The translations under genes and the position numbers were made by a program. From Sphacelaria rigidula (lineage: Eukaryota > Phaeophyceae > Sphacelariales), in assembly GCA_964200075.2 (NCBI GenBank), contig CAXNAA020000156.1, forward strand, positions 1 to 25,742: a stretch of 25,742 nucleotides of DNA. Reading direction: 5' to 3'. The notes under the pieces are model-generated. The model worked only from the letters and a program-made list of their open reading frames with translations. It ran no database searches and was not told the DNA's origin. This document shows, piece after piece, positions 8,249-17,132 of this stretch; position 1 is the first letter of the stretch, and every line of letters begins with the position of its first letter.

Positions 8249-11200
8249 GTGTCGTTTGAACCTGCTGGGGCGTCTTCGCCTGCGCAGCTTGCGCAGCCGT
8301 GGCGTCAAGCGGCATCAGCGGTGCATCGGTCGGCGGATGAAGTGCCAGTAGAGTTTGCGGACAAGTACGTTCCTGCGGAGCTGTGTCGTTCAAATCAACG
8401 GGAGCGTAGAGCCATTGCGGTTCGGGGTATGTGGGATTCTGGCGCCCACTTCACGAGTCATGTGAGTCTGGCGGTGCAGATTGTAGAGATGTTGGAGTGT
8501 CTTCTCCCGGGGTCAGCATGTTTCCGTCACGGAGCGCACTGTTCCGCTGCAGTTGACTTTCACGACTTCCTGAGGGCCGGCGCCGTTGCCTCCGATCTCG
8601 TTCGCGATCATGCAGGGGTCGAACGGCATCATTCTTCTGGGGTTGCCGACGCTTCAGGATCTTGGACTCGACCTGTACGCGCGGTTGTGGGACTCCATGA
8701 AGACGCGGATGTCTCCGCCTGGTCCGCGCGGGGAGACGCCCACCGTTTTGGGCAGTCGTCGCGTGAGCGTGTCGGTGGATGCTTTTCACGGGGCTGGGGA
8801 GCAGGTGACCGAGGAGCGGAATGAAACGGTGAAACGCTTGGTGGAGCGAGGCCCGGAGATGCTTAGGGATCCGGCGGAAGAGGGATCCACTAGGAAGGAC
8901 GCGCTCGAAGGGAGGGTGACGGATGCTGTGGCGAAAGGCCTCAGCGTCTCAGAAGCGGAGCGCCTGCGCGGTATCCTGCGTCTCCGCATCAACGCGTTTC
9001 GTCGTGCGCTGCGGGGTGATCCCCTGCGCGCGTGGAGCCCATGCGTGTTCAGCTGAAACCTGGGGCGCCCGCGGTGAAGACGAAGCCGCGGCGGTACGAT
9101 CCGGTGAGGTCGACTTGCTTGGCGTCGTGCATGGCAGCTCTTTCGACGCTCGGGTTGGTGTTAGGAACTTGCAGGCGGTGTGGTCTAGTCCGGCTATGGC
9201 GGTTCCGAAGAAAGACTCATTTGGCCTGGTAAGCGATAAACGGCAGTGAATGGGCAGGGTGAGAAGTCGCCGGGTGTGATGCCCAACCAAGAGTCGGACA
9301 TGCGTGATCAATTTAGTGTTCGTTTTTTTACAAGGTGGACCCCCTCCAAGGTTACCGGCAGATACCGTTGGCGGAGGAAGCGCAGGAGAGTTTCACAATC
9401 ACGACTCTTTCTGGCTTGTTTACCTCGAAGCGAGTGTCGCAAGGCGTGCTGAATGCCACGGCATATTTTCAAGGCATCATTACAGAACTTCTCGTCGGCT
9501 TAAAATGCAAGATATGGGAGGCTGATGTGTTTTTTTCGCGGACACGTAAGACAAACATCTAGACACGCTTGATGCTATCTTGGCTTGTTGAGAGAGTGTT
9601 TGGTTGTTTGCGGCTGCACAAAAGTGTACAGTTTTCGCCAGTAAGCTCGTGTGGTGTGGGAAAGTGTACGGACGCGTATCTCATGACCCTGTCAGATTGC
9701 AAGGCTTGTCTGACAAGCGGCGCCCGGACGGCCGCAGAAGTCATGCAATTCCTTCAGGCCGTGCAATTGGCTGCGTACCTCGTTGCTGCGTATGGCAGAA
9801 ATCGTAGCTCCCTTGCGATTTTTCCTCGAAAAACTCATGGCGGGTGCTGCGAGGCGGACGAAGCGTGTGGCAAAAAACCACGCTATTCCGCCTGCATCAT
9901 GGACGGAGGGCAGGCTGCAGGCGTGGGCGGCGGCGAAGGATCTGGTGGGCCTTGCCGTGACGCTGTTGCATTCTCGTCCGGATTGCCAGGCGTTGATGTT
10001 CCCGGATGCATCTGAGTGCCATTGGGGTAGTTTTGTCACGTAGGTGCCTGAAGTTGAAATACAACGACGCTTGCAGGTCGAGGATATGACTCATAGACCG
10101 CTGGCTTTCCTCAGTGGTAGTTTCAAGGGTTCGCAGTTGCGTTGAGCCACAATTGACAAAGAAGGTTTTGCTATTGTGAGCACCTTTCAACGTTTGGAGC
10201 ATTTTTTGTGGGATGGCGTACATATTTTCACGAATCACCGACATCTCGTGTATATTTTCAACCCGGAAGCGTGCGTTACGTCTGTGTCGAAGGCGTTGGC
10301 ACAACATGTGGAGGGTTGGAAAGGTGTTCTTGGTCAGTATCGTTACCCCATTTGCCATCTTTCGGATGGCTGAAACGCGTGGGGTGACTTGCTTTCGCAT
10401 TGGGTGAATATTCCGGCTTTGCCTGTGCGCGCTGTGGCTGTGTATGGTCCGCGTGAACCTGATGACTCCATGCCGTCCAAATATGTTGTCCACCAAGCGC
10501 AACGGGAAGAAGTTGGGGCCGAAGATGCGGATGTGCAATCTTTTGAGTCGGACATTGGTACTGCTATCTTGGACAGTGAAGGTCCGTTTCGTGTGCATGT
10601 GCATGGCCGAATCGGTTTGTGGATTCCGAGTTTTGACGAGCAGTTGCAGGTTGGCCTGATTATTTGCGCGTACATGCGCGACGCCGGGCATCGTGGTGTG
10701 GCTGCGACGCTCGTGCGCTTGCAAGCGTTTTGTGTCTGGTAGGGGATAGAGACTCATATGCGCGAATTTGTCCGCCAGTGTCTTCACTGTGCTGACTCGA
10801 GGGCGGGCGATGCTGTTCCCCGCCCGCTCAGTGAAACGGTACATGGGACAATGCCGAATGAAGTCGTCCTTTTGACTTCTTGTACGTGGGCGAGAGTGGC
10901 CCGATAGCTTCCCAAGGTTCGTCGGAGGATGCTAGATTCCAGTACAGTTGGTAATCATGGGTGATTTGAGCACCTTCTTGTCTCTGGAACCAGTAGCAGT
11001 GTGTACTGCTGAATCGACCGCTTCATCTTTGCTAAATTGGCGCAAAACTTTGGGGGTGCCGCGTGCGTGTGTGAGTGATACCGCCACGCATTTCAAGAAT
11101 GCGATCTTGGACCGATTGCGAGAGACTTAGCACGTTGATCACCAGTTTGCGGTGGCGTATTCTCCGTGGTCTAACGGCACGTTCGAACGCATGGTCAAGC

Positions 11201-11964
11201 AAGAAGTTCGTGTTTTTCGCTCTATTCTTCTCGAGCAGCGTAGAGCGATTTCTGAGTTGCCTGCGGTGCAATGGTCACTCAATACAGCGTATCGTCGTCG
11301 TTACGATAATACGCCGTACCACGTGATGTTTGGTCGTGCTCCTCGGACGTCTTTCTCAGTGTTGGCGTCTTCGTCGGCGGGTGAACGGGATTGTGATGTC
11401 TTGGATAATGGTCAAACTAAGCGTGCGTTGCAAGGAGTCTTCGACTTGCAAGAACGTTTCCACTTTCAAATGTAGAAGCGCGTTGCCGCGGAACGTGCGC
11501 GTAGACGTGAGGGGTTCTCGTCGGGGCTGGAACTGCCGAATTTTGAGGTGAGCATTTATGTCTTGTATGCACGCGTGCGTCATCCGGGGGTCACGCCCAA
11601 GTTGATGGTAGCATAGACTGGTCCGTGGGAAGGGGTTGGTGCTCACCACCCGCACGTGTTTGAGATCGAGAACATTGTTTCGGGTCGTGTTCGGACCGCC
11701 CATGTAGCTCGTTTGCGTTTCTATGCAGACTCGCAGCTCAATGTTACGGCTGACGTTAAGGACGTATCTTGGCACGCTTTCAATCAGGGGCAATTTCAGA
11801 TGGCCGAGTGGCAGAAGCGGACGATCGTTCGTTGATCGTGTTGGTTGCTGAGTTGGGATATGTTTGAGGCCGCTCCGGAATTTCTCACGAAGGAGTTGCG
11901 TAAATTGCGCGTGACTCGTGCCGTTGCTGCTCGTATTACACGTGAGTTTGGTACTCCGTTGTGA
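8249..11964 (+). pseudogene. pol relic: protease, RT, RNase H, integrase
   Basis: Protease: W-D-S-G-A at 8432-8446 (catalytic Asp codon 8435) and, in another frame, a flap/C-terminal L-G-L-P-T-L near 8640. RT: a K-P-G-A-P-A-V-K-T-K-P-R-R-Y start at 9056-9097, V-P-K-K-D at 9203-9217, Q-G-V-L-N-A-T-A-Y-F-Q-G at 9437-9472. The catalytic YVDD-type box is degraded to W-E-A-D near 9516. Connection and RNase H: V-W-C-G-K-V at 9649-9666, F-P-D-A-S at 10000-10014, L-A-F-L-S-G-S-F near 10105-10128, T-N-H-R where T-D-H-R is expected near 10233. Integrase: G-H-R-G near 10690 and C-L-H-C near 10780 from the zinc-binding domain, then S-D-T-A-T-H-F at 11077-11097 and F-E-R-M near 11187. A GPY/F-like module follows at about 11560-11740. 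At least six frame changes and several in-frame stops break it. The reading ends at TGA 11962-11964. Confidence 0.88.
11800..11964 (+). pseudogene. C-terminal end of integrase, chromodomain probably deleted
   Basis: After the GPY/F-like module, the frame passes from Q-F-Q-M-A through a stop near 11833-11835 and directly to a tail containing A-P-E-F-L-T-K-E-L-R-K-L. In related elements, as I recall them, a chromodomain with its Trp-rich core sits just before this tail. The room here (about 50 bases) is too small for one, so it was probably deleted. This is inference from family knowledge. Confidence 0.35.
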
Positions 11965-12020
11965 CCTGCTCATCGGTTTGGCGTTTTCTACGTGTCAAGC
12001 TTGTTGATCGATTTTCGTCC

Positions 12021-12038
12021 AACGCGCTTTGGGGGCGC
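12021..12038 (+). other. Weak candidate polypurine tract
   Basis: The bases abutting the 3' LTR read AACGCGCTTTGGGGGCGC. This is the expected position of the plus-strand primer site. It contains only a five-G purine run, so the tract is either minimal or mutated. Confidence 0.35.
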
Positions 12039-12307
12039 TGTGACGAAATTACGCCCTTACGTTGAGTTGGTGGTGATGATGTGGAAAATGATCGGGGACA
12101 CGGGGATTCTGGAGGATTCTGGAAGGATTCTGGATAATGGCTGGGGACACTGGGATGATACCCGGCGGGTATAGGAGGCTGTGCCTACAAGGACACTCCG
12201 GAAATAATGAAATGTTGTGAAGGCTGACAACTGAAACTGAGGCCAGTGAAACTGGGGAGTCCCTCAACAGCAGTGACCCACCAGTTCTTCTTCTGGCTGG
12301 CGTTACA
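12039..12307 (+). repeat. 3' LTR
   Basis: The 269 bases start TGTGACG and end CGTTACA. The terminal inversion is perfect except for one transition near the end. It is the same length as the 5' LTR. It is followed by ACTC (12308-12311), matching the four bases before the 5' LTR. Confidence 0.92.
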
Positions 12308-12311
12308 ACTC

Positions 12312-12825
12312 ATACAGAAATATGTGTGTGGAGATATACTAGATATGACCTACCTCCCAGATAACTTGTCGGCTCGTCAACGGCGGTTAGAAGCAAGTCC
12401 AGTACGAAACAGCCAAAGTATGCATGTACATTCACACTGAAGACTATCACGCTCGTGGACGCTGCTGTCGCTTGGGTAGAATGTTTATACCGGTACAGCG
12501 AAAGTGCACTATACGTTTCAACACAATACTACATTCGCGGTACTGAAGTGCGTTGTTGGAGTTGTAAACGTAGAAGATGGAAATTTCCTGCCCTTGACCT
12601 CTTTCATCGGAAAAAATCGTTCGGAATACAGGTGGACCATTTCTCTGTAATAGCGGATATACACAGTAGCTGCAGATAAACTTGCGATTCTGTTGCCGTG
12701 GTCTCAGGCGCTGCGTTTTTCTATTTCTTGAAGTATTTGCGTAAGGTACGAAGCAGCATTTCATTGATCTCACATGACGTCCATCCATCCTTCTCATTCA
12801 TATAATTCAGCGGTAGAATAGAGCA
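12312..12825. other. No gene recognised
   Basis: Only short frames occur on both strands, including a 116-codon minus-strand frame at 12447-12797 with no recognisable domain. This is the right-hand flank of the retrotransposon insertion site. Confidence 0.5.
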
Positions 12826-13071
12826 ATGGTACGGTAGGGATGCACTTTGTGCGCAAAACCGTGTCTGGTTTAGAGGCTCCCAATGATTCAAGATGCACAA
12901 GAATATAGGTCAGTGCATCCCCGTTTGCAAATTCATTCGGGATATCTCCAGAACATTGGAGTAGGAATCCTGGCGTACTCTCACATATTTCATAAGTCGT
13001 GTTTTGGATCAGATACAGGGCTCCTAACAATTCTAAACCCAGGAAATATTTGTGCACCCCTACCGTAGCAT
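12826..13071. mobile_element. 246-bp TIR element, copy 2
   Basis: This copy has the same length, orientation and terminal inverted repeats as 1611-1856. The ends start ATGGTACGGTAGGG on the left and, reversed, ATGCTACGGTAGGG on the right. The minus-strand frame is open throughout (12794-13078). Differences between the copies fall on first, second and third codon positions at about 19, 8 and 17 by hand count. That shows only a mild deficit at second positions. No target duplication is evident. Confidence 0.65.
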
Positions 13072-13277
13072 CACTCAATATGTAAATAAGGGAGTAGCTT
13101 GTATGCTATTATTTTTGACAGGTTCCCCAATTTTACCCGATATTCGCTATCCCTCTCTTCACCAAAAGCTTCTTTTCGTTGTAGAGTTGTGTCTTTCACC
13201 GACAGCCATGCTGGCAAAATGTAAACGAGAGAAGGGGGCAAAGTAAAAAATGTCGTTGCAGGTACAGTTGTATATTC

Positions 13278-13562
13278 TAGACTGAACTGGAAATGTGTCG
13301 AAGTATGTACTTTCCGACGATTCTACAAGTCATGCCAATATAATCCTCCCCCGAAGTGGTAATCTTCTCGCGTATGTCAGTTCCCGACTGTACGAAGTTT
13401 TGTTACGTCCATCTAAATATAGTAGACTGAACTGGAAATGTGTCGAAACATGTGCTCTCCGACGATTCTACGAGTCATGCCTACTGAGTGCTCCCGAAGC
13501 GGTCATCGTTTCACATAGCCTATATCAGTTCCTGACTGTACGAAGTTTTGTTACGTCCATCT
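13278..13562. repeat. Two-unit tandem repeat, period ~145 bp
   Basis: Unit 1 (13278-13414) and unit 2 (13423-13562) both start TAGACTGAACTGGAAATGTG. Both pass through CCGACGATTCTAC and end CTGTACGAAGTTTTGTTACG followed by TCCATCT. Identity is about 85-90% at the two ends of the unit and lower in the middle. It sits directly before the decayed retroelement fragment and could be part of its terminal repeat, although I see no second copy on the other side. Confidence 0.8.
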
Positions 13563-14210
13563 CATAAAGTACATCACCTCCACCATGTTGCGGTCGACCA
13601 TATTATTGTCACTGGCACTGCCCCGGCGGCGGCGACAATATCGGAGAATGCTCGAGAACGGTGTCATCCAACCAGAATCGTTGGGGTTGTTTTGCGCGAG
13701 AGACTTTCTGTGTTCATGGGGTCGAAACGGGACGGAGATGGGGTCGAGATGTTCAGGTCTAGCCGTAACCATCCCAGTTTACACGTCGTCGGGAAGCAGT
13801 GAAACGCTCCGCTGATAATCGACATGACGATTTGGAAGCATGGAAATATTTGCACAGATCTCCGTTGATGACTGCAAGATATCACAACTCTAGTCAACCA
13901 AGTAACTATGAGCTGGACGTGCGCAGCACGCTCGATTGCGCGCCACTCCGCAACATCTGTAGATTTTATACTAATTTTACCCACCACATTGAAAGCTATC
14001 GCAAGGGCACGCTCGCGTTGTACATCGAAAATAGTGACAGGATGCGGGACATATTCAAGTCGTTGTAGCGAAGAAGATGAAGGTAAAGCTCACCGAGTCC
14101 TTCCGTATTTACTCTTCGCACATGACTGTAGGCCTGATATTTCCAGCAGGGCATATTCTCTTTTTACCGTTTCTCGGATTTCTAGTTGGGCAGGTCGACA
14201 CTTGTGTGGA
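13563..14210 (+). pseudogene. Highly decayed retroelement fragment
   Basis: Three motif-like peptides occur in the order expected of a gypsy-type pol, but in different frames. An R-M-L-E-N-G-V-I-Q-P stretch near 13639 matches the start of many gypsy RT domains, where a line of the type 'G-[IV]-I-x-P-S' is followed by a K-K-D-G box. Here S-K-R-D-G appears in another frame near 13720. L-R-N-I-C-R-F-Y-x-N-F near 13945 resembles the RT/RNase H boundary pattern 'F-L-G-x-x-x-Y-Y-R-x-F'. L-P-Y-L-L-F-A near 14102 resembles the integrase 'L-P-x-x-x-F-A-Y-N' pattern. Large deletions would be needed between them. Each match is weak alone. Confidence 0.35.
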
Positions 14211-15181
14211 GCCGAGGCCTGACGACTCCATTGAATCTGCTGTGTACTTACTACTTCTAGACCCCGACATCAGAAGCCAGGCCAGCACAGGTGAAGGGGT
14301 CTGTATACGGTTCCCGTTATATCGATCGATTCGGTGTGCAGGTATGCTCCCTCGTACCTTTTGTCTTGCAATCGCAATTGATGCCGGCGCGCGCTCCGCC
14401 ATCGTGCGTTCATATATATTGCCGTGGCCTGTGACCAGACAAGTGCAGAAACATGGCGAAAAAAATGCGCGGATGGAGACTCCCATCATCAGCCGCTCCA
14501 TGTGACAGTGCAAAACAAATGGGAGGACGACAGCGGTCGGCGTAAATTAATTCATATAGAAACGCATATACATTTACATATGTATACACACACATATATA
14601 TAAGGGCTTGGTGCTCAGCGTCACTGCTCAAATTGAGCGATCCCAAGGCAAAGAAAAATGTGAAGTATTCAGGGCCAGGGTATGTATGATTGGCAGAAAA
14701 TGTTGGATATTTTGATAAACAGATGGGAAGCTAGGGAGAGATCAAGATTTATCTGTAGGCTACCGATTGTGTGCACGACTTTGTCGTTCGGGTTACTTCA
14801 GGGCATCATATAACTGCACAGAGTGCACTCAGCATTATCTCTCAAAAACTGTCGAGGGGAAAACGCCAGACGAGAACCTAACTGCACGGAGCTGTCATTT
14901 TTGACCGAAAGTCGTCATTGCGATAATTTCACAGAAGACAATGATTCTTTACTGACCGTGGGCAACACCAGAAAACAACCGTTGAGTGCACAGAAGACAC
15001 CACGGCTCAGGGGATTGGGGCTAAAATGATGCACTGGAGAAATCCCTATCAATGTCTTCGACGCCGCATAACTCACGAGACGACGACTATGAAACGTTTC
15101 ATATACCCCGTCGGTTGCAAATAATAGACGATGCTCCCAAGGGTACTTCCGTGGCAATCCGGGACAAATTCTCGCGGGCCA
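14211..15181. other. No gene recognised; AT-rich patch at 14550-14605
   Basis: Plus and minus frames of about 134-142 codons overlap at 14077-14513, but neither has a recognisable domain. The region 14550-14605 is AT-rich with CATATG words and a TATATATAAG that could pass for a TATA box. Nothing convincing lies downstream of it. Confidence 0.45.
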
Positions 15182-15213
15182 AAATATGATTGATATAAAA
15201 AAAAATCATATTT
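15182..15213. repeat. Perfect 10-bp hairpin
   Basis: AAATATGATT at 15182-15191 is followed after a 12-base A-rich loop by its exact inverse AATCATATTT at 15204-15213. It is isolated and AT-rich, and no function can be assigned. Confidence 0.6.
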
Positions 15214-16802
15214 CGACTGAGAATCTGATGGAGATGCCGGATTCAAGGCCGTTTTGCAACTTCTCCTTTCGATCGGAAATGAAGTGTCACCAGTGGCCAG
15301 CTACCGATGATGAATGACCATCTTACACTCGAGATTGCCAATTCGGGATATTCAAGACGGACTATCAAAAAGACAACCCGGATATCGCATCTCCACAGTC
15401 GAGTTGGTACGGGTAAGGGCAAAGTGCGGCCAAATCGGGATAAATTCGGTTTTCACAAACGCAATACGACGCTTCAGCAGTCGGACGACGGGTGATGACC
15501 GATTGATTTGAATTCAGACCAACTGGCGGGCTAATCGTTGCCCTTCATTGGTTCTGGCTATCTAAGAAACACCTCATCAGGAATAAAAAATTATCTGCAT
15601 GGCACGTGCGACTACAAATGAACATATTTATGATGTCGCATGTGGAGGGTGGACCCACGGGGGGCTTTCGGGGATAGGGAAGTGGCCATCCACGGGGAGT
15701 TGTATCCACCATTTTGCCGTCGCAAACGAACGGTGGTGTTCCTGACTAGTCTAGGATTACATTGTGAGTGTGTCCAGGGAAGCATTGTAAGGGTGACAAT
15801 CTATCTACGTACCAACAGCCCCTGAGGGGTCCTATTAAGCGCAGTATGAATCTTGCCGAAAACGATTGTATATGGGCGCCATGCAGTGCTAAAAGGTCGC
15901 AATATAAACCAGTCCATAGCTTTGCAGCTTTATACCACATCGCTTGCCACAAGTCACTGTTTGGGGGAAACAAATCCCCACGTATCGGCCAAACGCCCCT
16001 GCCCCCCCCGAACGTATCACTCCATCCGCACGATATGCTTGACACTCTCAGCAGGAGATTTCATACGCAAAAAGGGTCTAGCATACGAAGGTTCCAGTCG
16101 ACCGCGGAGGGGTCCGGTTAGTCCAGGATCTGTACATCAAAACGTGCTAGTGGGTCAATGTTGTTCAGCGATTCGGACACGGTGTGGCACGTTTAGTCGC
16201 ACCAGTAGAATTTCTCATGATGGTGTACTATAGTAGCCGATATCAGTCGTAATACGTTCGCGAGTACACCACGAGAATACCCTCCTGAAGGTACACCTGC
16301 ATGATCACGGCGCCATGAATGCGCTATGCGATGGTGCTTCCATAGTAACTTTTATCAAGCTATCGTGGGTTTCTCCCGCGACAACCACCGGCCATGATAC
16401 TGCCTAGTACAAAACTACCATTCGGCGTGCATGTCGCCTCCGCAGTACTATCGTGATGTTGGCACGTTACCATCATGTACACCTAACCAACCCGCACAAC
16501 CTGAGGACAACCTATCACAACATACAGCATAGATGTACACCCCACCAAGGCACACCATATAGGTTTACGGGCATGGGTTCAGCATTAAGGCTTGCGGTAG
16601 GTATTTGATTTCAAGTTTAGTTCATTGTGGAGCTTGCGGATGACTCGGTGAGCATGAAATTATGCACACACACGTACACGTATGATATTTGTGGTTTTGC
16701 GTCAGTCGTGGATAACAACGATAATGATTCCCGAAATGGTGCATATACGACTTTCCGGTGAAACGTGTGTAAGATGAACTCCGGGTGTATCTTCCATTAT
16801 AT
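15214..16802. other. No gene recognised
   Basis: The longest frames (15768-16121 and 15853-16233 plus, 15746-16045 minus) overlap each other in different frames and have no recognisable domain. The stretch 16234-16802 has no frame longer than 60 codons. An exon of the channel gene's C-terminus could hide here, but I see none. Confidence 0.5.
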
Positions 16803-16869
16803 CTAGTCCCGGCATCGCCGCAGGAGTGTCATCAAAAGTCTCATGTGCTGCTTTGGTCCGATCACGAGC
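16803..16869 (-). CDS. Possible terminal exon of the polycystin gene
   Basis: After exon 8 (phase 0), an acceptor ATCGTGGCAG would open a short exon encoding L-V-I-G-P-K-Q-H-M-R-L-L-M-T-L-L-R-R-C-R-D and a TAG at 16803-16805. A second acceptor 21 bases further in gives the same frame. This would be a basic tail of about 14-21 residues, far shorter than the coiled-coil and EF-hand tail of animal PKD2. A distant alternative 3' exon cannot be excluded. Confidence 0.3.
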
Positions 16870-17005
16870 TGCCACGATAGCACCACGTCAGGGTCGTGGG
16901 AGGATCTACCATTGCGGTCAACAACGTCAGGTTCGTTTTTCGGATCGTACTCAGGTGGTGTCCCGCGCTCGCGAGAATCACACTCTGGTGGGGTCTTCAT
17001 TGTAC

Positions 17006-17132
17006 CTGTGCCCGGCACCAGTCGGCGGTGGCGAGGATCTTGAGTTCTTCGTATAGGTCGTTGAGGAGAGACACCAACAGGTTGAGCATCACGACAACCA
17101 CCACCACAGCAAACAAGGCCGCGAAGATATAC
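17006..17132 (-). CDS. Polycystin exon 8: transmembrane S6 and gate
   Basis: 127 bases, entered after TTTTACCCCACTAG and leaving at GCACAG-GTACAA. It encodes Y-I-F-A-A-L-F-A, a run of Val, then M-L-N-L-L-V-S-L-L-N-D-L-Y-E-E-L-K, the S6 helix with the conserved L-N-x-x-[IL]-[AV] and N-D-x-Y-x-E signature. It ends in phase 0 after A-D-W-C-R-A-Q. Confidence 0.88.

Larger units (their letters stand above)
6505..12307 (+). mobile_element. Ty3/gypsy LTR retrotransposon, full length but inactive
   Basis: A complete 5.8-kb element. It has two 269-base LTRs, and a 4-base target duplication ACTC lies at 6501-6504 and 12308-12311. Inside, in order, are relics of gag, protease, reverse transcriptase, RNase H and integrase. 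That order (integrase last) is the Ty3/gypsy (Metaviridae) arrangement. The domains switch repeatedly between the three plus-strand frames and carry in-frame stops, so no functional polyprotein can be made. By my hand count the LTRs differ at about 30 of 269 positions, mostly transitions, so the insertion is old. The peptides resemble stramenopile elements as I recall them. I could not identify a primer-binding site directly after the 5' LTR. Confidence 0.92.

Noticed and set aside
8064-8351. Arg-rich frames on both strands in the gag-pol gap
   Set aside because: They arise from GC-rich linker sequence of the retrotransposon and have no domain.
13278-13562. CRISPR-like repeat pair
   Set aside because: There are only two long units without regular spacers in a eukaryotic context, so this is an ordinary tandem duplication.
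14077-14513. Overlapping 142- and 134-codon frames on opposite strands
   Set aside because: Neither product is recognisable. Overlapping antisense frames of this size are expected by chance in a stop-poor stretch.
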